A DNA stretch of 64,000 nt from contig CAVUSJ010000006.1 in assembly GCA_963744105.1 (NCBI GenBank), forward strand, positions 310,001 through 374,000, read 5' to 3'. Below the pieces are notes generated by a model. The model had not been told where the DNA came from and searched no databases. It saw only the letters and a list, made by a program, of their open reading frames with translations. Each line of letters starts with the position of its first letter. The first letter of the stretch is position 1. The position numbers and the translations under genes were made by a program. Shown here in pieces: positions 49,199 to 57,837 of this stretch. This DNA is from DASUPK01 sp963744105 (GTDB lineage: Bacteria; Actinomycetota; Thermoleophilia; Solirubrobacterales; 70-9).

Positions 49199-51911
49199 CC
49201 AGCCCCGATTCGATCCCGAGGAGCGCCTGGAGCTGCTGCGCCAGCACCTGGGGGTCAGCCTGCGCGGTCTTGGCAGGCGGGAGGCCGAGAGGCGGCTGCA
49301 GCAGTACGGGCCGAACGAGATCCGCCGGCGCGAGGAGCGCAGCCACGCCCGCGACCTGGCCAGGCAGTTCACCCATCCGCTGGCCCTGCTCCTCTGGGCG
49401 GCAGCGGGCCTGGCCTGGATCGCCGGGATCGTCGCGGTGGCCATCGCGATCGTCGTCGTGATCTTCGTCAACGCCATCTTCGCCTTCATCCAGGAGCTGC
49501 AGGCCGAGCGGGCGGTCGAGGCGCTCGCTGCCTATCTCCCCTCCGAGGCGCGCGTCATGCGCGACGGGAAGGAGACGCGGACCGCCACGACCCAGCTCGT
49601 GCCCGGCGACGTGTTGCTGATCGAGGAGGGCGAGCGGATCTCCGCCGACGCCCGCCTGGTTGACGGAGCCCTCGAGGTCGACCTGTCCACTCTCACCGGA
49701 GAGTCGGCTCCGGTCGACCGCAACGCCAGCGTGGAGGACACGGGCGTGCCGCTGCTCGAGGCGCGTGACCTCGTCTTCTCAGGCACCAGCTGCGTCGAGG
49801 GCGAAGGCCGTGCACTGGTCTACGCGACGGGGATGCACACCGAGCTGGGCCGGATCGCGACGCTGTCGCAGCGGGTGGTGAGCGAGGAGTCGCCGCTCGA
49901 GCGTCAGGTTCGCAAGGTCGCGTGGCTGATCGCGCTGATCGCCGTCGTCGGAGCGATCGCCTTCATCCCGCTCGCGACCCTGTTCGCCGGGCTGTCGATC
50001 GCGGACGCGGTCGTCTTCGCAGTCGGCCTGCTCGTCGGGCTGGTGCCGGAGGGACTGCTTCCGGTGATCACCCTGGCGCTGGCGGTGGGCGCGAGGGACC
50101 TGGTGCGCCGCGGCGCCGTCGTGAAGCGGCTCAGCGCCGTCGAGACGCTCGGTTCGACCGACGTGATCTGCACGGACAAGACCGGCACCCTGACCGAGAA
50201 CCGGATGAGGGCGACCACGGTGTGGACCCCCGGCGGGGCGAGCGACCTGGAGGACGGCTCCGCGCAGGCCGCCGACGGCGACAGGCGCTTTCGCGACCTC
50301 GCGGCGGTGATGGTCGCCTGCAGCAACGCCCACCCGGACGACGGCACCGGCGAGCTCGTCGGTGACCCCACCGAGGTGGCGATGCTGGAGGCCGCCGATC
50401 GGCTGGGCGCTCCCATCGACGCCGCGGCGCGCGAGCGGAATCGCCGGGCCCTGTTCCACTTCGACCCCTCTCTGCGCCGGATGAGCACCGTGGACGAGCG
50501 CGACGGCGCCCTCTGGGTCGACACGAAGGGCGCGCCCGAGGCGGTCCTCCCCAGCTGCGGCTCGATCGCGTCCGACGGCGGGCCCCGTGCGCTGGGTCCG
50601 GGAGATCGGGAGCAGGTGCAGTCCGTCGTCGACCGGTACGCCCGCGAGGGCTTGCGGGTGCTGGCCGTCGCCGAGCGGGCGCTCGACGGCGGCGCGCCCG
50701 ACGAGCGCGCCGAGGTCGAACGTGATCTGACGTTCCTCGGGCTGGTGGCGATGCTCGACCCGCCGAGGCCCGAAGTCGCCGCGGCGGTCGAGAACTGTCA
50801 CCGGGCCGGCCTGCGGGTGATCGTGATCACCGGCGACCACGGCCTGACCGCGGCGGCGATCGCCCGCCGGGTCGGCATCGGAGGGGAGCACACGCGCGTC
50901 GTCGAGGGAGCGAACGTCGACAGGATGAGCGACGCGGAGCTCGACGCCCTGCTCCAGGGCGGCGACGAGCTGATCTTCGCTCGCAGCTCGCCGGAGACGA
51001 AGCTGCACATCGCGGAGTCCCTGCGCGAGGAGGGACGGATCGTGGCGATGACCGGTGATGGCGTCAACGACGCGCCGGCCCTGCGCCGCGCCGACATCGG
51101 GATCGCCATGGGGCGGTCCGGGACCGACGTCGCCCGGGAGGCCTCGACCATGGTGCTCACCGACGACAACTTCGCCACGATCGTGGCGGCGATCGAGGGC
51201 GGACGCCGGGTCTACGACAACGTCCGCAAGTTCATCTTCTACATCTTCGCCCACGCCACGCCGGAGGTGACGCCCTTCCTGGTCTTCGCGCTGGGCGGTG
51301 GCGCGATCCCGCTCCCGCTCAACGTGCTGCAGCTCCTCTCCTTCGACGTGGGCACCGAGACTCTCCCGGCTCTCGCGCTCGGACGGGAGCCGGCCGAGCC
51401 GGGGCTGATGAGGCGACCGCCGCGCAAGCGCTCGGAGGGCGTGATTCGCCCCGCGATGCTCGTGCGCGCCTGGCTCTTCCTCGGGCTGATCTGCGCGGGG
51501 CTGCAGATGGCCGGCTTCTTCTACGTCCTCGACGGCGCGGGCTGGTCGCCCGGCGATCCGACCAGCGCGGGCCACCCGCTCCACCACGCCTACCAGCAGG
51601 CGACCACGATGACCTTCCTCGGGATGGTCATGGGGCAGATCGGGACGGCCTTCGCCGCCCGGACCGAGCGGGCCTCGCTGCGGTCGATCGGCTTCTTCTC
51701 GAACCGATTGCTCCTGTGGGGGATCCTGTTCGAGCTGGTTCTGTCGGCGTTGATCATCTACGCCCCGCCGCTTCAGTCCGTTCTCTCCACCGCGGCGCTC
51801 GAGCCGCACATGGTGCTGTTCACTCTCCCGTTCCCGTTCATCGTCTGGGGCGCCGACGAGCTTCGGCGCTGGCTGCTGCGCCGCCGGGCGCGCGCCGGGA
51901 CACCGATGTGA
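49182..51911 (+). CDS. P2-type cation-transporting ATPase (second, PEGLL type)
   Basis: 909 residues. Same domain order as the preceding pump: actuator LTGESAP, Asp332 in CTDKTGTLTENR, hinge MTGDGVNDAPALRRADIGIA. TM4 reads VGLVPEGLLPVITLALAVGA and TM6 LLSFDVGTETLPALALGREP, closer to Na,K-ATPase-like (PEGLL; D-x-GT-E/D) than to Ca pumps. The two tandem pumps may therefore move different ions. Ribosome binding site lies in the upstream gene (GAAGCGGGG). Its stop overlaps the next gene by 4 nt. Confidence 0.9.
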   Translation: MLSLSDQPRFDPEERLELLRQHLGVSLRGLGRREAERRLQQYGPNEIRRREERSHARDLARQFTHPLALLLWAAAGLAWIAGIVAVAIAIVVVIFVNAIFAFIQELQAERAVEALAAYLPSEARVMRDGKETRTATTQLVPGDVLLIEEGERISADARLVDGALEVDLSTLTGESAPVDRNASVEDTGVPLLEARDLVFSGTSCVEGEGRALVYATGMHTELGRIATLSQRVVSEESPLERQVRKVAWLIALIAVVGAIAFIPLATLFAGLSIADAVVFAVGLLVGLVPEGLLPVITLALAVGARDLVRRGAVVKRLSAVETLGSTDVICTDKTGTLTENRMRATTVWTPGGASDLEDGSAQAADGDRRFRDLAAVMVACSNAHPDDGTGELVGDPTEVAMLEAADRLGAPIDAAARERNRRALFHFDPSLRRMSTVDERDGALWVDTKGAPEAVLPSCGSIASDGGPRALGPGDREQVQSVVDRYAREGLRVLAVAERALDGGAPDERAEVERDLTFLGLVAMLDPPRPEVAAAVENCHRAGLRVIVITGDHGLTAAAIARRVGIGGEHTRVVEGANVDRMSDAELDALLQGGDELIFARSSPETKLHIAESLREEGRIVAMTGDGVNDAPALRRADIGIAMGRSGTDVAREASTMVLTDDNFATIVAAIEGGRRVYDNVRKFIFYIFAHATPEVTPFLVFALGGGAIPLPLNVLQLLSFDVGTETLPALALGREPAEPGLMRRPPRKRSEGVIRPAMLVRAWLFLGLICAGLQMAGFFYVLDGAGWSPGDPTSAGHPLHHAYQQATTMTFLGMVMGQIGTAFAARTERASLRSIGFFSNRLLLWGILFELVLSALIIYAPPLQSVLSTAALEPHMVLFTLPFPFIVWGADELRRWLLRRRARAGTPM

Positions 51912-52717
51912 CGCTCGACCCGGCCCTCCTGCTCGCCGCCGAGAGGGCGGTCGACGCCGGCGCCCAGCTCCTGCGGCGCGGGCGGCTCGACGTCGGCTCG
52001 GTCGTCCCGAAGGGCGACCGCGACTACGCGACGGAGGTGGACTTCAGGATCGAGGAAACGATCCGGGCGAGCCTCGAACAGGCCGCGCCCGGCGTCGCGT
52101 TCCTCGGCGAGGAGGAGGGCGAACGTGACGGGACCGAGTCCGCGATGTGGGTTCTCGACCCGATCGACGGCACGGTGAACTTCGCGAACGACAGCCCCCT
52201 CTGCGCGATCTCCCTCGCGCTGATCGAGGGCGGTCAGCCCTCGCTGGGGATCATCGACCTGCCGCTGCTCGGAGAACGCTACGTGGCTCGTGAGGGCGCC
52301 GGAGCCTCCCTGAACGGCCACGCCATCCAGGTGACCGAGCCGGCCGGCCTGCACGACGCGATCGTGGGCTTCGCCGATTTCGCGGTGGGACCGGCCGCCA
52401 AGGTCGAGAACCCGGTGCACCGCGAGCTGATGGAGCGACTGGTGCCGCGCTGCCTGAGGGTCCGGGTGCACGGGTCCGAATGCCTCGACCTCGCCTGGCT
52501 CGCAGCTGGCCGCCTCGACGTGTCGGTGATGCTCTCGAGCAAGCCCTGGGACGTCACGGCCGGGGTGCTGATCGCCCAGGAGGCAGGAGCGAAGGCCTTC
52601 GACCACGGCGGCCAGCGATGGACCCCCCAGGCGACCTTCACGATCTGCTGCACGCCCGGCCTGGTGGACGAGCTGCTGCCGGTGGTTCAGGAGGCGGTCG
52701 CGGCGGCGGAGTCCTGA
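51908..52717 (+). CDS. Inositol-monophosphatase family phosphatase
   Basis: 269 residues, GTG start overlapping the ATPase TGA. Metal-site motifs: GEEEGER, the signature WVLDPIDGTVNFANDSP, and WDVTAGVLIAQEAGAKAFD. The family includes inositol-1-phosphatase, fructose-1,6-bisphosphatase and 3'-phosphoadenosine phosphatases; the exact substrate is undecided. Its 3' end overlaps the converging kinase gene by 31 nt. Confidence 0.9.
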   Translation: MTLDPALLLAAERAVDAGAQLLRRGRLDVGSVVPKGDRDYATEVDFRIEETIRASLEQAAPGVAFLGEEEGERDGTESAMWVLDPIDGTVNFANDSPLCAISLALIEGGQPSLGIIDLPLLGERYVAREGAGASLNGHAIQVTEPAGLHDAIVGFADFAVGPAAKVENPVHRELMERLVPRCLRVRVHGSECLDLAWLAAGRLDVSVMLSSKPWDVTAGVLIAQEAGAKAFDHGGQRWTPQATFTICCTPGLVDELLPVVQEAVAAAES

Positions 52718-53694
52718 CCCGGTGCGCCGTCGTCCAAGCCGACCTCGAGCGGCACCACCTCCACCTGCGCGGCGATGCTCGCGATCTCCGCCGGGCCACC
52801 GGTGCCGAGGCCGTGCCGGGTCACGTTGAGCGCGCCCGCGGCGACGCCCACGCGGAGGGCGTCCTCGACCTCCAGCCCGCTGGCCAGACCAACGCCGACG
52901 CCGGCGAACATCGAATCCCCGGCGCCCCGCTGGTCGAGAGCGATGAAGTGAGGTCCGCTCAGCCCGAGGAGGCGATCGCGCAGCACGACGATGGCCGTCT
53001 TGTCGCCGCGCGAGACCAGCACGTTCTCCGCGCCGCCTTCACGCAGCCTGCGGGCAGCGGCCACGACGTCTAAGGCCGGGGACCCCTTCTTCAGCCCGAA
53101 TGAGCCGAGCTCCTCATCGCTCGTCTTGACAAGGTCGACGTTGCCTCGCACGGCGGCCGCCAGCGACTCTCCACTCAGGTCGGCCAGCACGAAACGGCCG
53201 TTCTCCTTCAGGTCGCGAGCGAGGCGCTCATAGGTGTCCGCGGGGAGCACGTCCTCGTTCTGGGGGCCGGTCAACAGGACCAGCTCCGAGGTCAGACCCG
53301 CCGCCAGGGTGGCGTCATAGAGGTCGTCCAGCTCGTGTCGCTGGAGGGACGGGCTGTGTACCTGCGCGATCTCCTTGCGCTCGCCGCTTCGCCGGTCGTG
53401 GAGGTATGACCCGTTGTCCGCGCCGACTCGCGTCGGAATCAGCTTGATCCCACCGGCCGCGAGCAGGGACTCGAGGACGGTGCCGGTCTCGCCTCCCAGC
53501 GGAACGCAGAGGCGGACCTCCGCGCCCAGACGCCTGGCCATTCGCGCGACCCAGAACCCCTGGCCGCCGGCGTGGAGGTGGATCTCGGGGTTCGCGTGCC
53601 CGTTCTCGACGGTGATGGTCAGCACCGGCGAGGGGGCGAAGATCGTGATCGCGGAGGACTTCAGACGAACGTCGCTTGTCGCCTGAGCGGTCAT
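52687..53694 (-). CDS. PfkB-family sugar kinase
   Basis: 335 residues from the ATG at 53694. ITIFAPSPVLTITVENGHAN and LHAGGQGFWVARMARRLGAE resemble the 1-phosphofructokinase/tagatose-6-P kinase branch. The anion-hole/catalytic motif is DQRGAGDSMFAGVGVGLASG (GAGDS, Asp base). NVDLVKTSDEELGSFG sits where N-x2-E is expected. Substrate is probably a phosphorylated hexose, not certain. A 19-bp perfect palindrome lies upstream. Confidence 0.85.
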   Translation of the reverse strand: MTAQATSDVRLKSSAITIFAPSPVLTITVENGHANPEIHLHAGGQGFWVARMARRLGAEVRLCVPLGGETGTVLESLLAAGGIKLIPTRVGADNGSYLHDRRSGERKEIAQVHSPSLQRHELDDLYDATLAAGLTSELVLLTGPQNEDVLPADTYERLARDLKENGRFVLADLSGESLAAAVRGNVDLVKTSDEELGSFGLKKGSPALDVVAAARRLREGGAENVLVSRGDKTAIVVLRDRLLGLSGPHFIALDQRGAGDSMFAGVGVGLASGLEVEDALRVGVAAGALNVTRHGLGTGGPAEIASIAAQVEVVPLEVGLDDGAPGQDSAAATAS

Positions 53695-53700
53695 GTTCAA

Positions 53701-53706
53701 AGCGTA
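53701..53706 (-). promoter_or_regulatory. Leaderless promoter -10 (TACGCT) of the kinase gene
   Basis: Minus strand TACGCT, TTGAAC, then ATG at 53694. Confidence 0.5.
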
Positions 53707-53727
53707 GGCACGCGCCGCCCCTCAGCC

Positions 53728-53746
53728 GTACGTGGTCCCCACGTAC
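53728..53746. promoter_or_regulatory. Perfect palindrome GTACGTGG-TCC-CCACGTAC, likely operator
   Basis: 8-bp arms, 3-bp centre. It spans the expected -35 position of the kinase promoter (-10 at 53701-53706), so a bound dimeric repressor would block it. No regulator gene is adjacent. Confidence 0.6.
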
Positions 53747-53948
53747 TTCCTACGGCCGGGAGCGGCCCGATCCCGTTGCGGGAGGCGACTCAGATGCCCT
53801 GTTCAGCTTCGGCAGCGACTCTTCGCTGGGGATGAGACGATCGCCCGTAGCACCGCTTATGACGCATTTAGGGCTGACTCGGATAGTCGGTAGGTGGGCG
53901 CCCGCTCCGCATGAGGCGCCTTCACACCCCCCAATGGAAGGAGCTGCC

Positions 53949-54212
53949 ATGCGCAGATTCATCGTGGCCGCAATCGCCTGCCTGGTAGTCGCCGCCTTCG
54001 CGGCAGGTCCAGCGTCCGCGACACCAACCGGCACACGGGGCCAGCCGAGCCAGGATTGTGAAGCTCTGGCGGCCAGCGGGGGCACCGCGCCTCCGGGCTT
54101 CGGCACCGGCGGGTTCGCGAACGCCCAGAGCCACTACGCCGACAGCCAGAACGGCAATCTCCACGCCGTCTCGCAGTACGACGTGGCCTGCTTCCAGTTG
54201 AGCACCCCCTAA
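53949..54212 (+). CDS. Small secreted protein
   Basis: 87 residues. ATG with GGAAGGAGCTGCC upstream. Signal peptide MRRFIVAAIACLVVAAFAAG ... ASA, then a polar mature part of about 60 residues with two Cys (SQDCEALAASGGTAPPGFGT and SQYDVACFQLST) that could form one disulfide. No known family. Confidence 0.75.
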   Translation: MRRFIVAAIACLVVAAFAAGPASATPTGTRGQPSQDCEALAASGGTAPPGFGTGGFANAQSHYADSQNGNLHAVSQYDVACFQLSTP

Positions 54213-54284
54213 GAGTGAGTGATCGGGACGGGACGGGCCCCCGGGTCCGGTCCGTCCCGAAAACAGAACTCCCTTACGCCACGC

Positions 54285-54290
54285 GATACT
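54285..54290 (+). promoter_or_regulatory. Leaderless promoter -10 (GATACT) of SnoaL copy 1
   Basis: GATACT, eight bases (GCGTTGGC), then ATG 54299. The same GATACTGCG string precedes copy 5 at 60553. Confidence 0.55.
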
Positions 54291-54298
54291 GCGTTGGC

Positions 54299-54700
54299 AT
54301 GTCGCAGGAGAACATCGAGATCCTCCGACGCATGTTCGAGGCATGGAACCGTGGGGACGTGGACGCCATGGGTGAGTTCTACGATCCGGAGATCGAGTTC
54401 AACCCCGGCCTCCTGCCTCCCGGTGAGGAGACGCGCTACATCGGCCGCGAGGGAGTGAACGAGTGGACCCGGAACGTCAATGACGCATGGGTCGCGGTGA
54501 CGGCCGAGCCGGAGGAGAGGATTGAGGTTGGGAGCGACCGGATTCTCGCCATCGATCGCTGGCACTTTCAGGGAAGGGACGGCATCGAGATCAATGAGGA
54601 GCTCCCGACCCTCTTCACCTTCCGGGATGGACTCATAGTCCGAGTGGACGGCTTCACCAACAGGGCAGATGCTCTCGAAGCCGTCGGGCTGTCGGAGTAG
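54299..54700 (+). CDS. SnoaL-like (NTF2-fold) protein, array copy 1
   Basis: 133 residues. MSQENIEILRRMFEAWNRGD, VDAMGEFYDPEIEFNPGLLP and a C-terminus ADALEAVGLSE. SnoaL-like folds include cyclases, isomerases and many binding proteins; no catalytic residue is diagnosable. First of four tandem genes with 1-3 nt between them, clearly one operon produced by duplication. Confidence 0.85.
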   Translation: MSQENIEILRRMFEAWNRGDVDAMGEFYDPEIEFNPGLLPPGEETRYIGREGVNEWTRNVNDAWVAVTAEPEERIEVGSDRILAIDRWHFQGRDGIEINEELPTLFTFRDGLIVRVDGFTNRADALEAVGLSE

Positions 54701-54703
54701 GCG

Positions 54704-55093
54704 ATGTCGGAGGAGAACGTCAAACTCGTCTACCGATCCGTGGAAAGTCTCAGCCGGAAGGATCTGGACGGGTTCCTTGCACTCTTGGCTGACGACGTAT
54801 GGCTTCAACCCCAGCTGGGAGAGGGCGAGCAGGGGCGCGACGCGATCCGTCGGTGGTGGAAGATCGTGGTCGAAGGCATATCTGACCTCACCATCGAAGT
54901 CGTCGAGGTGCGCGAGGTTGCCGACGACCTGACCCTCACGACCGCCCGTGTTGGCGGACGGGGTAGGACAAGCGCCATGCCCTTCGACCAGACGTACCGA
55001 GTGCCCGCACGCTGGCGGGAGGGAAAGTGCGTCTGGTGGGGCGTCTTCTTGGGCGAGCAGGACGCTCTCGAAGCCGCCGGGCTGTCGGAGTAG
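54704..55093 (+). CDS. SnoaL-like protein, array copy 2
   Basis: 129 residues. MSEENVKLVYRSVESLSRKD, DDVWLQPQLGEGEQGRDAIR, YRVPARWREGKCVWWGVFLG, ending ALEAAGLSE. Starts 3 nt after copy 1; the only Shine-Dalgarno-like bases are GGAG in the conserved gene end. Confidence 0.85.
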   Translation: MSEENVKLVYRSVESLSRKDLDGFLALLADDVWLQPQLGEGEQGRDAIRRWWKIVVEGISDLTIEVVEVREVADDLTLTTARVGGRGRTSAMPFDQTYRVPARWREGKCVWWGVFLGEQDALEAAGLSE

Positions 55094-55096
55094 GTG

Positions 55097-55498
55097 ATGT
55101 CGGAAAGAAACCTTGAGACGTTTCGCCGTTCGCTGGAAGCCTTTGATCGCCGCGACAAGGCTTCCTGGCTCGAAGCCAGGGACGTGGACTACGAGATCGT
55201 CACCAGCCACGAGTGGCCGGAGGGGGACGTGCGCGGACGCGAGGCTGCCTGGGACTTCTACGTCACGGTCGCGGATACCTTCGAGCGTCGCCCGTTCAGC
55301 GACGACATTGAGGTCACCGACGCGGGGCCTGACAAGGTCCTGGTACATCAGCGAAACGACGTGCGCGGCGGCGAAAGCGGCGTGAACGTCGAGATCGACT
55401 ACTGGGTTCTCATCAGCTTCCGCGACGGGAAGATGATTCGCGACCAATGGTTCGAGAGCCGAGAGGAAGCCCTCGAAGCCGCCGGGCTGTCGGAGTAG
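55097..55498 (+). CDS. SnoaL-like protein, array copy 3
   Basis: 133 residues from the ATG at 55097, or 134 from an ATG one codon earlier that directly follows the copy 2 stop. MSERNLETFRRSLEAFDRRD, DVDYEIVTSHEWPEGDVRGR, NVEIDYWVLISFRDGKMIRD, ending EEALEAAGLSE. Confidence 0.85.
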   Translation: MSERNLETFRRSLEAFDRRDKASWLEARDVDYEIVTSHEWPEGDVRGREAAWDFYVTVADTFERRPFSDDIEVTDAGPDKVLVHQRNDVRGGESGVNVEIDYWVLISFRDGKMIRDQWFESREEALEAAGLSE

Positions 55499-55501
55499 GC
55501 G

Positions 55502-55900
55502 ATGTCGGAGCAGAATGTGGAGCTGGCTCTTGGCGCCTTCGATGCGTGGAACCGAAGCGATTACGAGGCCTGGATCGAGGCCTTCGACAGCGACTGCGAG
55601 TTCTTGCCGTTGCGGGCGCAACTGGAGGGTCAGCCCTACCGCGGCCATGATGGCCTGCGTCAGTTCATGCGGGATCTGGGCGACGAGTGGGAGAACGTTC
55701 GGTTCGGCCTGAGCGACATCCGCGATGCGGGGGACCAGCTGGTCGGACTCCTCCGCTTCAAGGCGCGTGGACGAATCAGCCAAGCGGAGCTCGATCTCCC
55801 TATTGGCGTGGTGGCGAGCGTCCGGGAGGGGAAGATTCTCAAGGTTCGCATGTACTCGGACCCGGCCGACGCCCTCGAAGCCGCCGGGCTGTCGGAGTAG
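55502..55900 (+). CDS. SnoaL-like protein, array copy 4
   Basis: 132 residues. MSEQNVELALGAFDAWNRSD, DSDCEFLPLRAQLEGQPYRG, HDGLRQFMRDLGDEWENVRF, ending ADALEAAGLSE. Last of the tandem set. A prophage remnant begins 8 nt after its stop. Confidence 0.85.
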   Translation: MSEQNVELALGAFDAWNRSDYEAWIEAFDSDCEFLPLRAQLEGQPYRGHDGLRQFMRDLGDEWENVRFGLSDIRDAGDQLVGLLRFKARGRISQAELDLPIGVVASVREGKILKVRMYSDPADALEAAGLSE

Positions 55901-55908
55901 GCGACCGA

Positions 55909-56280
55909 TCACGCAACCTCGAAGCTCACGAGCTCGACCGGCCGGTGACTCTTGATGCTGAGCGTCCGCGCGCCCTCGTTTGCCGGCACCGGCACCGCGC
56001 TGACCTCGGCGAGATCAATCTCCGTCAACTCGGTGAGCTTGCCGTTGCGGCGACTGCCACCGCGCGAAACGACGTAGCCAATGCTCCAACTCAACGAGCC
56101 CGCCTTCACCAGCTCGTAGACACGACGACCGAGTTCAGTCGAAGTGTCGATTCGGGTTCTGCCTCGGTTCGAGCTCGAGCCGCGCTTGGTCAGTGACACG
56201 GTGCCACGCTCGCGGCCGCGGTAGTTCGTCGGCGACGAGCTCAACGACGCTCGCCAGGGGCGACTATTGACTGGCCGCAT
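55909..56280 (-). pseudogene. HK97-type phage prohead protease fragment
   Basis: 123 residues. The C-terminal two thirds read LGRRVYELVKAGSLSWSIGY and LTELTEIDLAEVSAVPVPAN then EGARTLSIKS, typical of U35-family prohead proteases (the E-x-S-x-V-P-x-P-A motif). The N-terminal catalytic His region of the usual ~180-residue protein is missing or unrecognisable, and no capsid or portal gene follows. A relic of an integrated phage. Confidence 0.7.
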
Positions 56281-56330
56281 GACGAGAGTAGATTCGGGGG
56301 CCGTTACCTACTAACAAGAGGAGGCTGGCT

Positions 56331-56639
56331 ATGTATGCCCGGATCGCGCGGTTTGAGGGTGGTGATACGTCGCAAATGGACGCGGTGATCGACGGCACAC
56401 GCAAGATGATCGACTCGAATTTCGACTCGCCGCCCGAGGGCTTGGAGGGCGCGAAGGCGGTATGGATGCTCGTCGACCGCAAGAACGCCAGAGGGCTCGG
56501 CGTCACCCTCTTTGAAAGCGAGGAGGACTTGCGCCGGGGCGATCAGGCGCTCAATGCGATGTCACCCGCCGTGGACGCTGGTCAGAGCCGCGCGAGCGTC
56601 GAGATTTACGAGATAGCCCACCATAGGGAACGCGAGTAG
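56331..56639 (+). CDS. ABM/EthD-like small dimeric barrel protein
   Basis: 102 residues. MYARIARFEGGDTSQMDAVI then MIDSNFDSPPEGLEGAKAVW, MLVDRKNARGLGVTLFESEE, and a C-terminal strand ASVEIYEIAHHRERE. Matches the ferredoxin-like dimeric alpha/beta-barrel used by monooxygenase-like and stress proteins. AAGAGGAGGCTGGCT gives a strong ribosome binding site. Sits inside the prophage-remnant zone but reads as an intact chromosomal-type gene. Confidence 0.75.
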   Translation: MYARIARFEGGDTSQMDAVIDGTRKMIDSNFDSPPEGLEGAKAVWMLVDRKNARGLGVTLFESEEDLRRGDQALNAMSPAVDAGQSRASVEIYEIAHHRERE

Positions 56640-56806
56640 GCACACCCGAGCGTCCCGCTGGCGCCTTGGCGCGTCGCAGGACGGGTGGCGGTGCTCACGG
56701 CCGGGATTCTCGCCCACGGCCGCGACGCCTCGACGTGTTACCTCCCCCGTTCCCACCCCCACGGGAAGGACGCCCCGTAGGGTGCGTATTCCGCTTGGCT
56801 ATGCGA

Positions 56807-56847
56807 TGGGCCGGGGAGACTCGAACCTCCGACCTACGCATTATGAG
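56807..56847 (-). other. 3' half of a tRNA-Met gene, probable attachment site remnant
   Basis: On the minus strand: anticodon loop CTCATAA (CAT), variable region, GGAGG-TTCGAGT-CTCC T arm (one C short of a perfect stem) and CCCGGCCCA acceptor 3' strand. The 5' half of a tRNA is not present upstream. Tyrosine integrases often insert at tRNA 3' halves, and an integrase relic abuts it. Confidence 0.6.
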
Positions 56848-57605
56848 GCCGAGCGTTACCGGCTACAGGCGACGACAACCGACGACGATCAGGCATGTTC
56901 GGCCCCTTCGGTGACCGCTGACCTGCGGTGCTTGGTGCCGCGTTTGGGGCCACGTTCTCTCCGTCCAGCAGGCGCCCGAGCCGTTGCGCGGCGTGGGTCT
57001 TCGGGACGTAGTGGACGTAGCGCATTCGTCGTCTGGATGTCTCGGTGGCCCATCCAGGCCTGCATGTCCGAGAGCGGGAATGCCTGGACTGCGAGGGTCT
57101 CGAATGAATGACGCGGGCCGTGGAACTTGATCGATCGCAGGCCGGCCCTCCTCAGCGCCTTCTTGTAGGTCTTCACCGTGGCCGAGTAATCGACGTAGTT
57201 GCCGGTCGGGCTGACGAAGACGAAGTCGTCCTCCCCAATCCATAGCTACCGGTGGCCCAACCGGGCGAGGGCCTGGGCCACCTCGGGCACCATCGGCACT
57301 GAACGGACCTTGCCCGACTTCGGCTCCTCGATCAGTGCGCGGGCGAGGGCCTCGACGGACGTGGATCAGGTCGCGTTGCCAATCGACGTCGGACCACCTC
57401 AACGCGGCGAGCTCTCCGAACCTCAATCCAATGAAGGCGGCGGTCAGGTAGAGGGTGCCGTCCTGCTCGCTCTCCGCGGCAGCGACAAGCTGGCGCATCT
57501 CGTCGGGGCGCAGGACCTCGACATCCCCGGAGCGCCGCTCGGGAATCTTGTCGATCCCGGCGGAGTGCGAAGAGGCCCCGGGTCGGCATCATCCCAGCCA
57601 ACGCC
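56834..57605 (-). pseudogene. Phage-type tyrosine integrase, disrupted
   Basis: Catalytic-domain blocks in three frames: TLYLTAAFIGLRFGELAALR with SDVDW (first catalytic Arg), then KTYKKALRRAGLRSIKFHGP with RHSFETLAVQAF (H-x2-R), then AWMGHRDIQTT and MRYVHYVPKTHAAQRLG (His and nucleophile Tyr). Breaks: a shift near 57350, an in-frame TAG at 57246-57248 and an extra base near 57026. The N-terminal DNA-binding part beyond about 57600 is missing. The reading frame ends inside the tRNA fragment. Confidence 0.75.
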
Positions 57606-57716
57606 CAGCATGGGACCCGTGCTAAGCACGGACGAATCCGATGATGGGTGCGCGTAGCGTCAGGAGTGCCTCGCGTGGGCCGTTTCCCTCCCCTGGAGAC
57701 CCCCAAGCAGGTTGTA

Positions 57717-57749
57717 CGGAAAAGCCCCTATTACGAGGGGGCTTTTCCG
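57717..57749. terminator. Strong hairpin terminator
   Basis: CGGAAAAGCCCCT / AGGGGGCTTTTCCG, about 12 bp with one bulge and a short TTACG loop; has A- and T-runs on both sides, so it can work in either direction. Lies between the integrase relic and the 57838 gene. Confidence 0.7.
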
Positions 57750-57837
57750 CGTCTAGACGGCGCTCGCCACGCAGGAGCAGTTGGGGTGCCCTGGACGGCA
57801 GGAGTACGAAGAGACCCCGTCGCGGGCTTCTTCGGGT

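Noticed and set aside
54209..55912. 567-codon minus-strand frame opposite the SnoaL array
   Set aside because: High-GC antisense shadow with no family motif; the plus-strand genes have clear starts, couplings and a conserved fold.
56331..56639. Treating the small ABM/EthD-like gene as a phage gene
   Set aside because: Strong own ribosome binding site, normal composition and a chromosomal-type fold; only its location suggests phage origin.
56807..56880. Complete tRNA gene
   Set aside because: Acceptor 5' strand and D arm are absent; only the 3' half from the anticodon loop is present.
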